DNA of 64,000 bases from DASQHL01 sp963843685 (GTDB lineage Bacteria > Chloroflexota > Dehalococcoidia > DSTF01 > JACRBR01). The notes beneath the pieces were generated by a model that had not been told where the DNA came from, ran no database searches, and was given only the letters and a program-made list of their open reading frames with translations. Below, in pieces: positions 63,868-64,000 of the stretch. The stretch covers positions 45,461 to 109,460 of the forward strand of contig CAWJLO010000011.1 in NCBI GenBank assembly GCA_963843685.1, read 5' to 3'. The translations under genes and the position numbers were made by a program. The first letter of the stretch is position 1. Each line of letters starts with the position of its first letter.

Positions 63868-64000
63868 GGCTCACTCGCTTCCGCTCGATCCTGAGCCGAT
63901 CCTAAGTCGGCACCGGCTCTAGGGGAAGCCGGGGCGACACCACTGACACCAAACGCTAAGAGATCCGCCCCCGCGCGCCATACCATCGCCTCATGTTCCA

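Noticed and set aside
1..64000. tRNA and rRNA genes
   Set aside because: No convincing cloverleaf or rRNA-like stretch was found by eye; a covariance-model search would be needed to exclude them.

Overview
The window is very GC-rich and codes densely on both strands. It looks like part of a chromosome, or a metagenome-assembled genome, of a Chloroflexota-like bacterium, perhaps near Dehalococcoidia. That placement is an inference from several exported Thr/Pro-rich proteins, an LPXTG-like surface anchor, the palindromic boilerplate repeats and the gene mix. No rRNA or tRNA gene was recognised, so there is no phylogenetic anchor.

0-25 kb is mostly housekeeping and accessory metabolism. It holds a thiamine operon (thiG end, thiE, thiS, thiO), miaB, a regulator-like Nudix protein and an MMPL exporter divergent from a TetR gene. 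These are followed by a GT-C membrane glycosyltransferase, a DegT aminotransferase, an alpha/beta-hydrolase fused to a nucleotide cyclase domain, an ArgD-type aminotransferase, an ArsR-ArsC fusion, an ABC exporter, a PAS histidine kinase and an enoyl-CoA hydratase.

24-41.6 kb is a surface-polysaccharide locus read entirely on the minus strand. It starts with an initiating sugar phosphotransferase at 41.6 kb and runs through four GT4 and one GT2 glycosyltransferases, two nucleotide-sugar epimerases, a Wzz/BY-kinase-like protein, a Wzx flippase, a Wzy-like polymerase, an acyltransferase and a methyltransferase. Many neighbours overlap by ATGA or GTGA, so this is one tightly coupled Wzx/Wzy-type pathway: build on a lipid carrier, flip, polymerise and decorate.

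41.7-53.8 kb mixes core genes (DUF3237, methyltransferase, purQ, enoyl-CoA hydratase, galT) with dispersed repeats, a solitary HsdR_N-RAMA restriction-type protein and exported proteins (Thr/Pro-rich, beta-helix, LPNTG-anchored).

53.9-64 kb is an accessory island. It has a decayed RHS region in which a nearly identical core block of about 95 bp occurs three times, alternating with three unrelated small membrane proteins. Next come a Fic protein with a duplicated operator-like promoter and a type III-like restriction-modification pair (mod-res). Mosaic repeats tie this island to a cytidylate-kinase-like gene at 50.6 kb.

At least fifteen genes carry apparent frameshifts, most of them a single extra base. 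Many hit conserved genes, so indel errors in the assembly are a serious alternative to real decay. Broken genes here should be read with that caution.
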